Below, piece after piece: positions 19,378 to 27,892 of a DNA stretch of 64,000 nucleotides. Source of the DNA: Frigidibacter sp. SD6-1 (GTDB lineage: Bacteria > Pseudomonadota > Alphaproteobacteria > Rhodobacterales > Rhodobacteraceae). Below the pieces are notes generated by a model. That model was not told the DNA's origin. It did no database searches and was given only the letters and a program-made list of their open reading frames with translations. The stretch is taken from NCBI RefSeq assembly GCF_030143255.1, contig NZ_JARJNR010000003.1, positions 330,744 to 394,743 on the forward strand, in the 5' to 3' direction. A program made the position numbers and the translations under genes. Each line of letters starts with the position of its first letter. The stretch's first letter is position 1.

Positions 19378-19695
19378 GGCCCGGTATCGCTTCGTCACCG
19401 GCTGGGCGGGCCGCGCCCCAGCCGGTCGGTCCTGCCGAAAGCCCGCTGGCGCGTTGGGCTGTTGGTCCTCTGGGGGCGGGTGGGGCGCCGAAGCGCTGCC
19501 TGCGGCGCGCCGCGGTTACGACCTGACGGCGGTCGAGGCACTATCGGGGACGATGGCGCGGACGGTCCATGACTTCTTCCATATGGGCGACCGAGGGGCG
19601 GCCTCGGCGCCGTTTCCGGCGTCTGGCATCCGTCCCGCATCCGTCCCGACAACGTATGGCATCCGTCCCGACAGGCGTCCCGACAGAGCGCGCCT
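19378..19695. other. 318-base intergenic region with short direct repeats
   Basis: It lies between two convergent genes. No coding region is supported. The right end has four head-to-tail short repeats based on GCATCCGTCCCGACA (19626-19637, 19637-19651, 19658-19673 and a shortened GGCGTCCCGACA at 19674-19685). The rest is GC-rich without an obvious hairpin terminator. Confidence 0.6.
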
Positions 19696-20235
19696 TCAGC
19701 GCCGCTTCGACCAGGCCTCGCGCCAGATGCCGCCTTCCAGGATTCGGTAGGTATGATCGAGGATCACCCCGGCGCCATCGACGGTGAAGGTGCCCTCCTC
19801 GACCAGGTTCTCCGCCGCCTCGGCCGTATGGTAGAGACGGTAGGTCCAGACGCCATCCGCGACACTCGCCAGATGCACCATCTTCCGCCGCGCCCCGTCG
19901 CTGCGGGTCTCGGTGTAGGTGCAACGCCCGACGGTCAGCGTGCAGTCGCTGGGCTTGTAGCGGAGGGTCAGCGCGCCCACCCGCGCCTTGACCGCCTCTC
20001 CCTGCCGGTTGGACCAGAAAGCGACCTCGGCCGGATCGCCCTTCGATCCGTCGCGGGTGAAGGCGAACCGATAGAGCCCGCCCTCGGGGCCGAGGTAGGT
20101 GACGGCAGTATTGCCGTTCTCCGCCCGCCAGCGGACGGTCTGGCCCTCGGTCATCAGGGTGACGTCGAAGGGGATTTCGGCGTGGAGGGGGAGGGCGGTG
20201 AGGCAGAGGAAGATGAGGCTGAGAAGGGCGCGCAT
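19696..20235 (-). CDS. secreted protein of unknown function
   Basis: A 179-residue protein with a signal peptide (MRALLSLIFLCLTALPLHA). The mature part is rich in predicted beta strands and has one cysteine pair (DCTLTVGRC), likely a disulfide in the periplasm. I do not recognise the family; the strand-rich layout would fit a small beta-barrel or lipocalin-like protein, which is only a guess. The upstream 220 bases are lower in GC and hold no supported gene. Confidence 0.6.
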   Translation of the reverse strand: MRALLSLIFLCLTALPLHAEIPFDVTLMTEGQTVRWRAENGNTAVTYLGPEGGLYRFAFTRDGSKGDPAEVAFWSNRQGEAVKARVGALTLRYKPSDCTLTVGRCTYTETRSDGARRKMVHLASVADGVWTYRLYHTAEAAENLVEEGTFTVDGAGVILDHTYRILEGGIWREAWSKRR

Positions 20236-20458
20236 TAGGGTACCGGGGAAATTGATCCCCTCAATGCATCATGTGGGAACAATAGGATCAAGGTGTGGGA
20301 AGCGTATGATTTTCACATTGCTGCGGTGTTGCGTCGCCAGCGCGCTCGCCCATCGGCACGGCTCTGATTGCTGGGTTAGCTGGCAATGTGCAAATGGGGT
20401 CTTCAAAGCGCGCTTGCTTGCGGGGATTGGGTGAGGTCAAATCCAAGCCCGCGATCGC

Positions 20459-20857
20459 TCAGTGGAGCAAGGCTCCGGCGCTCTTGCCAACCACTTTCGG
20501 ATCCAGGCTTCGCTTCCACACCAAGAATTTTGTCGTTTCGAAAGAGCCGAATGGCAAGAAAATTGTTTGCCAGTTCTCTTTGAACCAGCCCAGTCGAACT
20601 GCGTAAGCGCCCTCACAGAGCGCAGCTTGGGGGATTGATGCAAGTATCAGTTTGAGGCCGGCCTTGTAGCCGACCCAGTTGATCAACTCGAACTGTTGCT
20701 CGGCACGATTGAAGACCATCATGTAGCATTTTACATCCATCTCCGGAGGATCAGGAAAATAGACCAAGGTTCCGCCCCAAAGTTTGGTCCTGAGGTCACG
20801 AACCTCTGCATACTCCTCACCCAGAACCGCCATGCGCAACAGTGGAGCGCGTTTCAT
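20459..20857 (-). CDS. Imm45-like small protein coupled to parE
   Basis: A 132-residue, lower-GC gene whose ATG overlaps the parE stop (ATGA), so it is probably translated with parE. The pattern RTKLWGGTLVYFPDPPEMDV, a central WVGYKAGLKLIL and GWFKENWQTIFLP resembles my recollection of Imm45, an immunity-protein family of polymorphic toxin systems. No cognate toxin lies next to it. A 9-bp direct repeat, CAGTGGAGC, lies at both ends (20460-20468 and 20840-20848), suggesting insertion. Confidence 0.6.
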   Translation of the reverse strand: MKRAPLLRMAVLGEEYAEVRDLRTKLWGGTLVYFPDPPEMDVKCYMMVFNRAEQQFELINWVGYKAGLKLILASIPQAALCEGAYAVRLGWFKENWQTIFLPFGSFETTKFLVWKRSLDPKVVGKSAGALLH

Positions 20858-22815
20858 ACATCCAGCTCCTCCACGAACCGCGCGTTCTCGCTGATATACT
20901 GGAACCGCAGTTCCGGCTTCTTGCCCATCAGCCGCTCGACCAGATCCGAGGTCTCGCCGGGTTCATCCTCGTCGATGCTCACGCGGATCAGTTTCCGCGT
21001 CTCGGGGTTCATCGTCGTGTCCTTGAGGTCCTTTGCGTCCATCTCTCCCAGCCCCTTGAAGCGCTGGACGTCGATCTTGCCGCCGCGGTTCGACCCGAGG
21101 CCGGTCTTCAGCCAGTATTCCTTCTCCTCGTCGTTCGAGACATAGCGGCGGATGGCGCCCTGGGTCAGCCGGTAGAGCGGCGGGCAGGCGAGGTAGAGGT
21201 GGCCCTTGTCGATCATCGGCCGCATCTGGGTGAAGAAGAAGGTCATCAGAAGCGAGGCGATATGGGCGCCGTCGACGTCGGCGTCGGTCATGATGATGAT
21301 CTTCTCATAGCGCAGGTCGTCGATGTTGAACCTGGTGCCCATGCCGCAGCCCAAGGCCTGGCAGAGATCGTTGATCTCCTGGTTCTGGCCCATCTTCGAT
21401 GAGGCCGCGCCGAGGACGTTGAGGATCTTGCCGCGGAGGGGCAGGAGCGCCTGAGTGGTGCGGTCGCGCGCCATCTTGGCCGAGCCGCCCGCGCTGTCGC
21501 CCTCGACGATGAAAAGCTCCGTCCCCTCGCGGTTGGTGGCGGAACAATCGACAAGCTTGCCGGGCAGGCGCAGCTTCTTGGTGGCGGACTTGCGGGCGGT
21601 TTCCTTTTCCTGCCGCCGCCTCAGGCGTTCCTCGGCGCGCAGCACGAGGAAGTCGAGGATGGCGCCGGCCGACTTGGTGTCAGAGGCAAGCCAGTTGTCG
21701 AAATGGTCCTTCACGGCGCCTTCGACCAGCCTCGCGGCCTCGGTCGTGGCCAGCCGGTCCTTGGTCTGGCCCACGAATTCCGGTTCGCGGATGAAGCAGG
21801 ACACCAGAGCGCAGCCGCCTGCCACCATATCCTCGCGGGTGATGAGTTCGGCCTTGCGGTTCTTCGTGAGTTCGCCATAGGCGCGGATGCCCTTGAGGAC
21901 GGCGGCCCAGAAGCCCGCCTCATGCGTGCCGCCCTCGGGCGTCGGTACGGTGTTGCAGTAGGAATTCAGGAAACCGTCGATTGATGGCGTCCAGTTGATG
22001 GCCCATTCGACCTGGCCGGGGACGCCGAATTTCTCCTGGAACGAGACCTTTCCGGCGAAGGGCCGGTCGGCGTAGGTGGTGGCCTTCTGCAGCAGTTCGC
22101 CCAGATAGTCGGCCAGCCCCCCGGGGAAGTGGAAGGTGGCTTCCTGCGGGGTCTCGCCGTCGCTGATCGCCGATTTCCAGCGGATTTCGACGCCTGAGAA
22201 GAGATAGGCCTTGGAGCGCACCATCTTGAAGATGCGGGCGGGCTTGAAGCGGTGGTGGCCGAAGATCTGTTCGTCGGCGTGGAAGGTGGTGGTGGTGCCG
22301 CGGCGGTTCGGGGCCTGGCCGATTTCCTTGACGGGGCCGAGGGGGACGCCGCGGGAGAAGCGCTGTTCAACGAGCTTGCGGTCGCGGGCGACCTGCACGA
22401 CCATCGAATCCGACAGCGCGTTGACGACCGAGGCGCCGACGCCATGCAGGCCGCCCGAGGTCTGGTAGGCGTCGCCGCCGAACTTGCCGCCCGCATGCAG
22501 CGTGCAGAGAATGACCTCTAGCGCGGACTTGCCGGGGAATTTCGGATGCGGGTCGAACGGCATGCCGCGGCCGTTGTCGCGGATGGTGATGGCGCAATCC
22601 TCGTGGAGTTCGACCTCGATCCGGCTGGCGTGGCCCGCGACCGCCTCGTCCATCGAATTGTCGAGAATTTCGGCGACGAGGTGATGGAGCGCGCGTTCGT
22701 CGGTGCCGCCGATATACATGCCGGGGCGCTTGCGGACCGGCTCCAGCCCCTCGAGCACCTCGATCGAGGAGGCGTCATAGGTGCCGGACCCGCCGGAGAG
22801 GAGATCGTTGGACAT
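20854..22815 (-). CDS. parE: DNA topoisomerase IV subunit B
   Basis: ATPase subunit of topoisomerase IV, which decatenates daughter chromosomes with ParC. The 653-residue protein shows the GHKL ATPase motifs (EILDNSMDEAVAGH, IRDNGRGMPFD, GGLHGVGASVVNALS) and the TOPRIM domain (VEGDSAGGSAKMARDR, MTDADVDGAHI). The short length, the VRKRPGMYIGGTDERALHH opening and the parE-like C-terminal RFKGLGEMDAKDL block separate it from the longer GyrB. The ATG start lies 130 bases from the doc gene. Confidence 0.93.
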   Translation of the reverse strand: MSNDLLSGGSGTYDASSIEVLEGLEPVRKRPGMYIGGTDERALHHLVAEILDNSMDEAVAGHASRIEVELHEDCAITIRDNGRGMPFDPHPKFPGKSALEVILCTLHAGGKFGGDAYQTSGGLHGVGASVVNALSDSMVVQVARDRKLVEQRFSRGVPLGPVKEIGQAPNRRGTTTTFHADEQIFGHHRFKPARIFKMVRSKAYLFSGVEIRWKSAISDGETPQEATFHFPGGLADYLGELLQKATTYADRPFAGKVSFQEKFGVPGQVEWAINWTPSIDGFLNSYCNTVPTPEGGTHEAGFWAAVLKGIRAYGELTKNRKAELITREDMVAGGCALVSCFIREPEFVGQTKDRLATTEAARLVEGAVKDHFDNWLASDTKSAGAILDFLVLRAEERLRRRQEKETARKSATKKLRLPGKLVDCSATNREGTELFIVEGDSAGGSAKMARDRTTQALLPLRGKILNVLGAASSKMGQNQEINDLCQALGCGMGTRFNIDDLRYEKIIIMTDADVDGAHIASLLMTFFFTQMRPMIDKGHLYLACPPLYRLTQGAIRRYVSNDEEKEYWLKTGLGSNRGGKIDVQRFKGLGEMDAKDLKDTTMNPETRKLIRVSIDEDEPGETSDLVERLMGKKPELRFQYISENARFVEELDV

Positions 22816-22884
22816 GGGGGCTCGCTGCTCGGATCTGTTCTTGGTGGGTCAGATTAGACCCGGGAGAGGGGCGGGGCAAGCGGG

Positions 22885-22945
22885 GCCTCCTCGGGCGCTT
22901 CGCTTCTCGTCGGTCCCGACGAGCGCCCGGAGGGCGACGAGGAGG
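22885..22945 (-). terminator. large inverted repeat after doc
   Basis: Nested inverted repeats lie between the doc stop and parE: an outer CCTCCTCG / CGAGGAGG, a middle GGGCGCT / AGCGCCC, and an inner CTCGTCGG-tc-CCGACGAG. The structure could stop the toxin-antitoxin transcript from entering parE. No clear T-run is present. Confidence 0.45.
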
Positions 22946-23311
22946 TTACCGCCCCCTCAGCCACTCCGCCAGCTCGGCCTCGTCCATCAGCCCTTGCGCC
23001 ACACGGATGATGATCTGGCCGACCTCTTCAGCGTGCCAGGTCATCTGCACGCCGTTCAACTTCAGCGCGGCATTCATGGTGCGAAAAGCCGTCCGCTTGT
23101 TTCCGTCGTTGACGCAATGCACCTGCGAGACCGCCACCGCATAGGCGGCGGCAAGATCGTAGACATCGCCTACCAGCCCGTAGGCCAGCCGGTTGTCCAC
23201 ACGCCCGAGTGCCCCTTCGAGCGACTTGCCGCGGGCGCGTCCCGGCAGGTCGCCGGGATTGAGTACCTCGTCATGGATCGCTTCGACGATCTCGGCCGAC
23301 AGGGTCAGCAC
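22946..23311 (-). CDS. doc: Doc/Fic family toxin
   Basis: A 121-residue Fic-fold protein of the Doc group. These phosphorylate EF-Tu and stop translation unless bound by Phd. The active motif reads HCVNDGNKRTAF, matching H-x-F-x-(N/D)-x-N-K-R except that Val replaces the usual Phe. The GTG start lies 3 bases after the antitoxin stop, so both are on one transcript. Confidence 0.87.
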   Translation of the reverse strand: MLTLSAEIVEAIHDEVLNPGDLPGRARGKSLEGALGRVDNRLAYGLVGDVYDLAAAYAVAVSQVHCVNDGNKRTAFRTMNAALKLNGVQMTWHAEEVGQIIIRVAQGLMDEAELAEWLRGR

Positions 23312-23314
23312 GGC

Positions 23315-23569
23315 TCACTTGTCCCGAAGATAATCGAGAACCGGTTGCACCTCTTCGCGCGTCTCTCGGAGATGTGCCAAGACCTCGTCCATCGTCGCGT
23401 GCCGGTGTTCGCCCGGTTGCGCCGCCTCGGCCGGGACCAGATAGCCCACGAGCTGCGAATTCTTCAGGATCGCCACGGGCTTGCCGTTAGCGCGGTCGAG
23501 CACTTTCTGCGGTTCGCGCAGTTCGGTGATGGTGGCGATCTGGTTGGTCAGGAGGGTGGTCACGGTCAT
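23315..23569 (-). CDS. Phd/YefM family antitoxin
   Basis: An 84-residue antitoxin. The N-terminal half (VTTLLTNQIATITELR, then KPVAILKNSQLVGYLVP) is the dimeric DNA-binding fold of Phd/YefM. The charged C-terminal tail is expected to wrap the Doc toxin. It precedes the toxin by 3 bases. The complex probably represses its own promoter at the TACAT/ATGTA repeat just upstream. Confidence 0.87.
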   Translation of the reverse strand: MTVTTLLTNQIATITELREPQKVLDRANGKPVAILKNSQLVGYLVPAEAAQPGEHRHATMDEVLAHLRETREEVQPVLDYLRDK

Positions 23570-23570
23570 C

Positions 23571-23591
23571 TACATCTGAATGTACATTATA
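23571..23591 (-). promoter_or_regulatory. phd-doc promoter with operator
   Basis: On the minus strand a perfect -10 TATAAT lies at 23586-23591, with a possible TTGATT -35 about 19 bases upstream. Immediately downstream, TACAT-ctga-ATGTA (23571-23584) is a perfect inverted repeat covering the expected transcription start. The ATG is only about 10 bases further. This fits autorepression by the antitoxin. Confidence 0.6.
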
Positions 23592-23699
23592 ATACACGTT
23601 GTGACGGAAAAATCAAGGAACGGGCGAGTGCTTCACTGGGAGTCGGCTCGGCAGCCCTGCTGGTAAGCCGGGGTGTCCAGGCGCTGGCCCCAAAGGAAA

Positions 23700-23727
23700 G
23701 GGCCGCCCCGTCTACACGAAGCGGCCC
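23700..23727 (-). terminator. GC-rich hairpin with T-rich tail
   Basis: On the minus strand a GGGCCGC / GCGGCCC stem with a 14-base loop is followed by TTTCCTTT. It would end the transcript coming from the VUT transporter or from the small ORF at 23809-23865. Confidence 0.55.
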
Positions 23728-23808
23728 CCCGAGTTCCAAGGAGATGGCCCAGTTAGGGTGCCGGTTAAGGCGCGTCCCAGACAAGGGTTACAGCCTGCGA
23801 GTTTGCCC

Positions 23809-23865
23809 TCAGGCCACGGCCCCCCCGACTGTCCTGACACCTCTCTCCAATATCACTCTAGACAC
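23809..23865 (-). CDS. possible 18-codon ORF behind a perfect extended SD
   Basis: On the minus strand GAAAGGAGGTGATCCA (23866-23881) is complementary to 16 bases of the 16S rRNA 3' end and ends directly before a GTG. The ORF from that GTG encodes 18 residues (start MSRVILERG). Two hairpins lie just upstream (CTGGTT/AACCAG at 23882-23899 and CCACA/TGTGG at 23907-23921) and a terminator follows. Whether the peptide is made, or the RNA itself is the product, cannot be decided here. Confidence 0.4.
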   Translation of the reverse strand: MSRVILERGVRTVGGAVA

Positions 23866-23934
23866 TGGATCACCTCCTTTCCTGGTTGCCGTTAACCAGA
23901 AGCCTGCCACAGATTTTGTGGTTGTCAAAAGAAA

Positions 23935-24558
23935 TCACGCAACCCTTTTGATAAAATTCGAAACAATGAGTCTGAAAGGGATCAACGCTATAGCGGCGAG
24001 CGCCAGTTTCACCAGCCAGTCGCCGAAGCCGAGCGAGACCCAGAAGGGCAGGGCGGGGCCGTGGCCGAGAAGCGGTTTCATCTCGGCCGCCCAGGAGACG
24101 TCGTTTCCGGGCTCGATGAAGGTCAGCGCCGCGGCGAAGGCGACCGAGAAGAAGACCGCGGTATCGAGCGAGGCGCCCGCAAGGGTCGAGATGAAGGGTG
24201 CCTTCCACCAGGAACCGTCGCGCAGCCGGTTGAAGACATGGATGTCGGTCAGCTGCGCCAGAAGGAAGGCGAGACCGGAGCCGAGCGCCACGCGCAAGGT
24301 CACGAGCGGTCCGAATTCGCCCATGATCTGCGATCCGACGAGCGAGCAAAGAAGGCCCGCGACGAAACCCGCGATCACCACCCGGCGCGCGGCCACGGCG
24401 CCCTGGAAGCGGTTCGTCAGGTCGGTCACCAGGAAGGAGAACGGGTAGGTGAAGGCCCCGTATGTCAGCCAGTCGCCATAGGGAAACTGCACGAGGATAT
24501 TGGAGGCCACGACAATGGCGGCCATGGCAAGGATGCCGGGAAGAAGCGAACGGGTCAT
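23935..24558 (-). CDS. VUT/YhhQ family transporter, probable queuosine precursor importer
   Basis: A 207-residue inner-membrane protein with about six helices. PYGDWLTYGAFTYPFSFLVTDLTNRFQG near the N-terminus, followed by the LAQLTDIHVFNRLR motif, is the signature of the YhhQ family. YhhQ takes up 7-cyano-7-deazaguanine-type precursors for queuosine in tRNA. An ATG start is supported. Downstream on its strand lies the unusual SD-containing element. Confidence 0.85.
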   Translation of the reverse strand: MTRSLLPGILAMAAIVVASNILVQFPYGDWLTYGAFTYPFSFLVTDLTNRFQGAVAARRVVIAGFVAGLLCSLVGSQIMGEFGPLVTLRVALGSGLAFLLAQLTDIHVFNRLRDGSWWKAPFISTLAGASLDTAVFFSVAFAAALTFIEPGNDVSWAAEMKPLLGHGPALPFWVSLGFGDWLVKLALAAIALIPFRLIVSNFIKRVA

Positions 24559-24654
24559 GTGTCTTTCCGTTTTTTACAAGGTCGCGGAGACTTGGCTTCC
24601 GCGCCCATCGCGGAAACAGCGCGCGCCTTACGCCCGCTGCCCGGCCCGGTCAAG

Positions 24655-25539
24655 TCATTCCTCGATGCGGACCTCGACGAATTCGGTCGACATGACCGCG
24701 AGGAAGTTGTCGTCGGCGACCATCGTGGCGCGCAGTGCGCCCGCCGCGTCCCGCCAGACCGACAGGCCTTCGAGATTGCCGAAGGCGCCTGCGCGGCTTT
24801 CCATCAGCACCGCGTCCGCCACCGGCTGCCCTGCCTCGAGCGTGATCCGCCGCAACCGGGACCGGAAACCCAAGAGCCCCCAGAGATCGCGTTCAAGGAC
24901 ATAGAGCCGCCCGTCCGGCCCGAAATCGGCGCCGACCGGGCGCCAATGGTGATCCTCGGGCAGGCGGAAGGCCTCTGACCATCTGCCGTTTGCATAACGC
25001 CAGACCGGAAAGGACCGGACCCCGCGCCCCGGCCCCTCGGGCATGGTGTAGAGTGCGCCGTCGGGTGCGATCGCCAGTGCCTCGAGCCCGTCGTTCTCGA
25101 TCGCCTCGAAAGCCGGAAAATCGGGCAGCTCGGCGATGAAGCTGCCGTCCCGGTCATAGCGGGCCACGCGGCTGACCAGTTCGAAGGACAATCGCAGCTG
25201 CCCGTCAGGTCCAAGCGCCATGCCTTCGGCATCGTCGTGGAGACGGTCCAGCGTTGCCCCCTTCGGCCCGCTCAGTGCCGCCCCCGGCCCGTCGAGCGTG
25301 ATCCCGATGATCGCACCGTCGCCATCCCGCCGGAAGCGGCCGTGAAACAGCCGGGCCGAATCCGACAAGGCGATGAAGCCCTCGCCATCCGCCGTCACCT
25401 CAAGCGCCGACAGGCCGCCGAACCCGTACGCCGTTTCCGTCGCCTCGTAGCTGCCGATCACCACCACGCGCGGCGCGGCGGCGGCGCCCGAGGCGAGACC
25501 CAAGGCGAGGATCAGTCCGAGTTGAGAACGCCGGTACAT
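24655..25539 (-). CDS. esterase-like phytase family protein, secreted
   Basis: A 294-residue protein with a signal peptide (MYRRSQLGLILALGLASGAAAA). The rest follows the Phytase-like (PF13449-type) pattern of a beta propeller: FGGLSALEVTADGEGFIALSD, LHDDAEGMALGPDG, IENDGLEALAIAPDG and NLEGLSVWRD. The repeated D/E-G-hydrophobic-A blocks are propeller blades. Activity on phosphate esters is uncertain. The ATG at 25539 lies inside the end of mepA, which gives a 28-base overlap. Confidence 0.8.
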   Translation of the reverse strand: MYRRSQLGLILALGLASGAAAAPRVVVIGSYEATETAYGFGGLSALEVTADGEGFIALSDSARLFHGRFRRDGDGAIIGITLDGPGAALSGPKGATLDRLHDDAEGMALGPDGQLRLSFELVSRVARYDRDGSFIAELPDFPAFEAIENDGLEALAIAPDGALYTMPEGPGRGVRSFPVWRYANGRWSEAFRLPEDHHWRPVGADFGPDGRLYVLERDLWGLLGFRSRLRRITLEAGQPVADAVLMESRAGAFGNLEGLSVWRDAAGALRATMVADDNFLAVMSTEFVEVRIEE

Positions 25540-26408
25540 GCCTTGGGAAGGTCCGACATGAGATATTCGCGCGGGCCCCGCTTCTTCGGCCCCGGGGTTT
25601 TCTTCGGCGGGTTCTTCAGCTCCTCGAGATAGGTCGTCACCCACCACATGAGCGTATCGTCGCAGCCGTCGCCGCCATTCGACAGTTCGCTGACGGTCGG
25701 GCTTTGCACCTCGCAGCGTTTCGATCCTTTCGGGCATTTCAGCCGCACGTGGAAATGGTCATGGTGGCCGTAGATCGGGCGGATCTTCTGCAGCCATTTC
25801 CTGTCGGATGCCTTGGCGCCCTTGCACATCTCGATCTTGATGGCGGCGGCGACGAAGATCCGGTCGACGCGCGGGTCGGACGCTGCCATTTCCAGAACGG
25901 CGGCGTGCGATTCCGTCCAGTTGCCGTTCACCTTCTTCTGATCTTCGGTCCGCACGATCATCGCGCCGAGCTTCTCGCGCTCGCCCTTCGAGAGGCTCAG
26001 GGACGGCGGCGGCGTGTACCAGATGTCGGCATCAAGCCCGGTCTGGTGGCTCAGGTGGCCCGACGGGCTCGGGCCCCCGCGCGGCTGGGCGAGATCGCCG
26101 ATGTAAAGGCCCTTCCAGCCGACCTGGGTCGCCGCCTGCGAGAGGTCCATGAGGTACTGAACCAGCACCGGATGCCCCCAATTGCGATTGCGGGAAAGTC
26201 GCATCGCCTGCCAGGTCGGCCCGCTTTCCGGCAGTTGCACCATGCCTGCGCCGCAGCCCCTGGAGTAAAAGCCGATCGCCTCGGCCGTCTCGCTCGACGG
26301 TCCCGGCACGGCGCTGAACAAAGCCGCCGCGCGCGCCTCCTTCGCCGCGGCCGTGCCCGCCCCCAGAAGAAGGGCGGCCAGAAGCGCCAGACCTGCCGTT
26401 GTCCTCAT
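25512..26408 (-). CDS. mepA: penicillin-insensitive murein endopeptidase
   Basis: A LAS-type zinc metallopeptidase that cleaves D,D-crosslinks of peptidoglycan in the periplasm. The 298-residue precursor has a signal peptide (MRTTAGLALLAALLLGAGTAAA). The zinc and catalytic residues lie in GHLSHQTGLDADIW and YGHHDHFHVRLKCP, both diagnostic of MepA. The ATG at 26408 overlaps the stop of the UMF1 gene by 4 bases; the frame stays open further upstream only by chance. Confidence 0.92.
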   Translation of the reverse strand: MRTTAGLALLAALLLGAGTAAAKEARAAALFSAVPGPSSETAEAIGFYSRGCGAGMVQLPESGPTWQAMRLSRNRNWGHPVLVQYLMDLSQAATQVGWKGLYIGDLAQPRGGPSPSGHLSHQTGLDADIWYTPPPSLSLSKGEREKLGAMIVRTEDQKKVNGNWTESHAAVLEMAASDPRVDRIFVAAAIKIEMCKGAKASDRKWLQKIRPIYGHHDHFHVRLKCPKGSKRCEVQSPTVSELSNGGDGCDDTLMWWVTTYLEELKNPPKKTPGPKKRGPREYLMSDLPKACTGVLNSD

Positions 26409-27775
26409 GGCTGACGTTCTCCCATCGGCTTGACCCATCTCAGGATCACCATGCCGACAAGGAAGAGCGCGATCAACGGGATGGCGATGCCGATCCGCTG
26501 CGATCCGCTGATCGTGGTGAAGACCGCGATGGCGAACGGCGCGATGAAGGCGGTGCATTTGCCGGAAAGCGCGTAGAGACCGAAGCTTTCGGTCGCGCGC
26601 GCCTGCGTTGTGTGAAAGACCATCATCGTGCGGCTCGAGGATTGCAGCGCACCGCCCGCCGCGCCGATCAGGCAGCCACAGGCGTAGAAGATATAGTCGG
26701 GCCAGGGCGAACCTTCTGCGAAGGGCACGCCATAGAAGGCGTCGCGCGACATGCCCGCGATCACGAGGCAGACCGCGATCAGCACATACATCGAAAGATT
26801 GATCACCGGCTTCGGGCCCCGCGCACTGTCCATCTTGCCGCCGAGCCAGCTGAAGATCGCGGCCGCCACGGCGCCGACGATGCCGAAGATGCCGATCTTG
26901 ATCACCGACCAGCCGAGCACGCCCGAGGCATAGACCCCGCCGAAGGCATATAGCGCATTGAGCGCATCGCGATAGAACATCGAGGACAGAAGATGCGCGC
27001 CAAGGCTCGTGCGTTGCTTCAGCGACCTGATGAGCCGCCCGAGGTCGCGCATCGCCGCGCCAAGGTTGACGCGCCGCGCCGGGCCTTTCGGCTCCCGCAC
27101 CCACAGGAAGAAGGGCACCATGAAGACGACATACCAGATTGCCGTGATCGGCCCGACCGCGCGCGTCCCCTCGCGCATGCCGGCATCAAGGCCGAAGAGC
27201 GGATCGGCCCCGATCAGGGTCTTCCCGGTCGCGGCATTCTCGGCGAAGAACACCAGCATGATCACCAGCGCGATGATCCCGCCCAGATAGCCGAAGGCGA
27301 AGCCAGAGCCCGAAACCTTGCCCATATCCTCGTCGCCCGTCAGGTCGGGCATCAGCGCATTGGTGAAGATCGTGGCAAATTCCATGCCGATGAGGCCGAG
27401 CCCGAACCAGATGAGCGCCCAATGCAGGTCGGACGCGCCCGGCAACAGATACCAGAGGCCCCAGGAGCCTGCGACATAAAGGGCCGAGAAGACCCAGATC
27501 CATATCATCCGCTTGCCCGACCCGTCGGCGATGGCGCCAAGGATCGGCGCAAGAAGCGCGATGATCACGCCCGAGATCGACTGGCCCCAGCCCCAATAGG
27601 CCTGAGCCGCAGCGCCCGCGGCCTCTGCGTCCATGCCCTGCGCGCCGAAATGCGCGCGCGCCACCTCGGCGAAATAGGGGCCGAAGACGAAGGTCAGAAG
27701 CAGCGTGTTGTAAGGCTGGCTCGCCCAGTCGAAGAACCACCAGCCCCAGATCCGTTTCTTCGCCGCCGCGTCCAT
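26405..27775 (-). CDS. MFS transporter, UMF1/Atg22-like family
   Basis: A 456-residue protein with about twelve membrane helices. The opening WGWWFFDWASQPYNTLLLTFVFGPYF is typical of the UMF1 (Atg22-like) branch of the major facilitator superfamily. A central loop carries VREPKGPARR. The substrate is unknown. Start chosen at the ATG at 27775 behind GAGGGA. It overlaps mepA by 4 bases, and the propeller gene follows, so the three form an operon. Confidence 0.85.
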   Translation of the reverse strand: MDAAAKKRIWGWWFFDWASQPYNTLLLTFVFGPYFAEVARAHFGAQGMDAEAAGAAAQAYWGWGQSISGVIIALLAPILGAIADGSGKRMIWIWVFSALYVAGSWGLWYLLPGASDLHWALIWFGLGLIGMEFATIFTNALMPDLTGDEDMGKVSGSGFAFGYLGGIIALVIMLVFFAENAATGKTLIGADPLFGLDAGMREGTRAVGPITAIWYVVFMVPFFLWVREPKGPARRVNLGAAMRDLGRLIRSLKQRTSLGAHLLSSMFYRDALNALYAFGGVYASGVLGWSVIKIGIFGIVGAVAAAIFSWLGGKMDSARGPKPVINLSMYVLIAVCLVIAGMSRDAFYGVPFAEGSPWPDYIFYACGCLIGAAGGALQSSSRTMMVFHTTQARATESFGLYALSGKCTAFIAPFAIAVFTTISGSQRIGIAIPLIALFLVGMVILRWVKPMGERQP

Positions 27776-27892
27776 CCGTCCCTCCCTCGGGCTCTGCCCG
27801 GTTTTCGGCGGATCAAGCCCGAAAGCCGGAAGGATGGCAAGCACGCCGTCGCGGCACCGGGCCGCAAGAGCCCGTGCCTTTTCATCTTGGCG

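Noticed and set aside
19626..19685. CRISPR array
   Set aside because: The repeats are 12-16 bases, unequal in length and without regular spacers, and no cas genes are in the window.
20236..20458. Coding region downstream of the Imm45-like gene
   Set aside because: The short open frames have neither a ribosome site nor plausible protein sequence; it is scored as non-coding low-GC DNA.
23866..23881. Fragment identical to the 3' end of 16S rRNA on the plus strand
   Set aside because: Only 16 bases match and no other 16S sequence is nearby, so it is better read as an extended Shine-Dalgarno on the minus strand.
26409..27104. Upstream extension of the mepA frame
   Set aside because: It lies inside the UMF1 transporter gene and encodes Arg-rich shadow sequence; the ATG at 26408 gives a proper signal peptide and a 4-base overlap.
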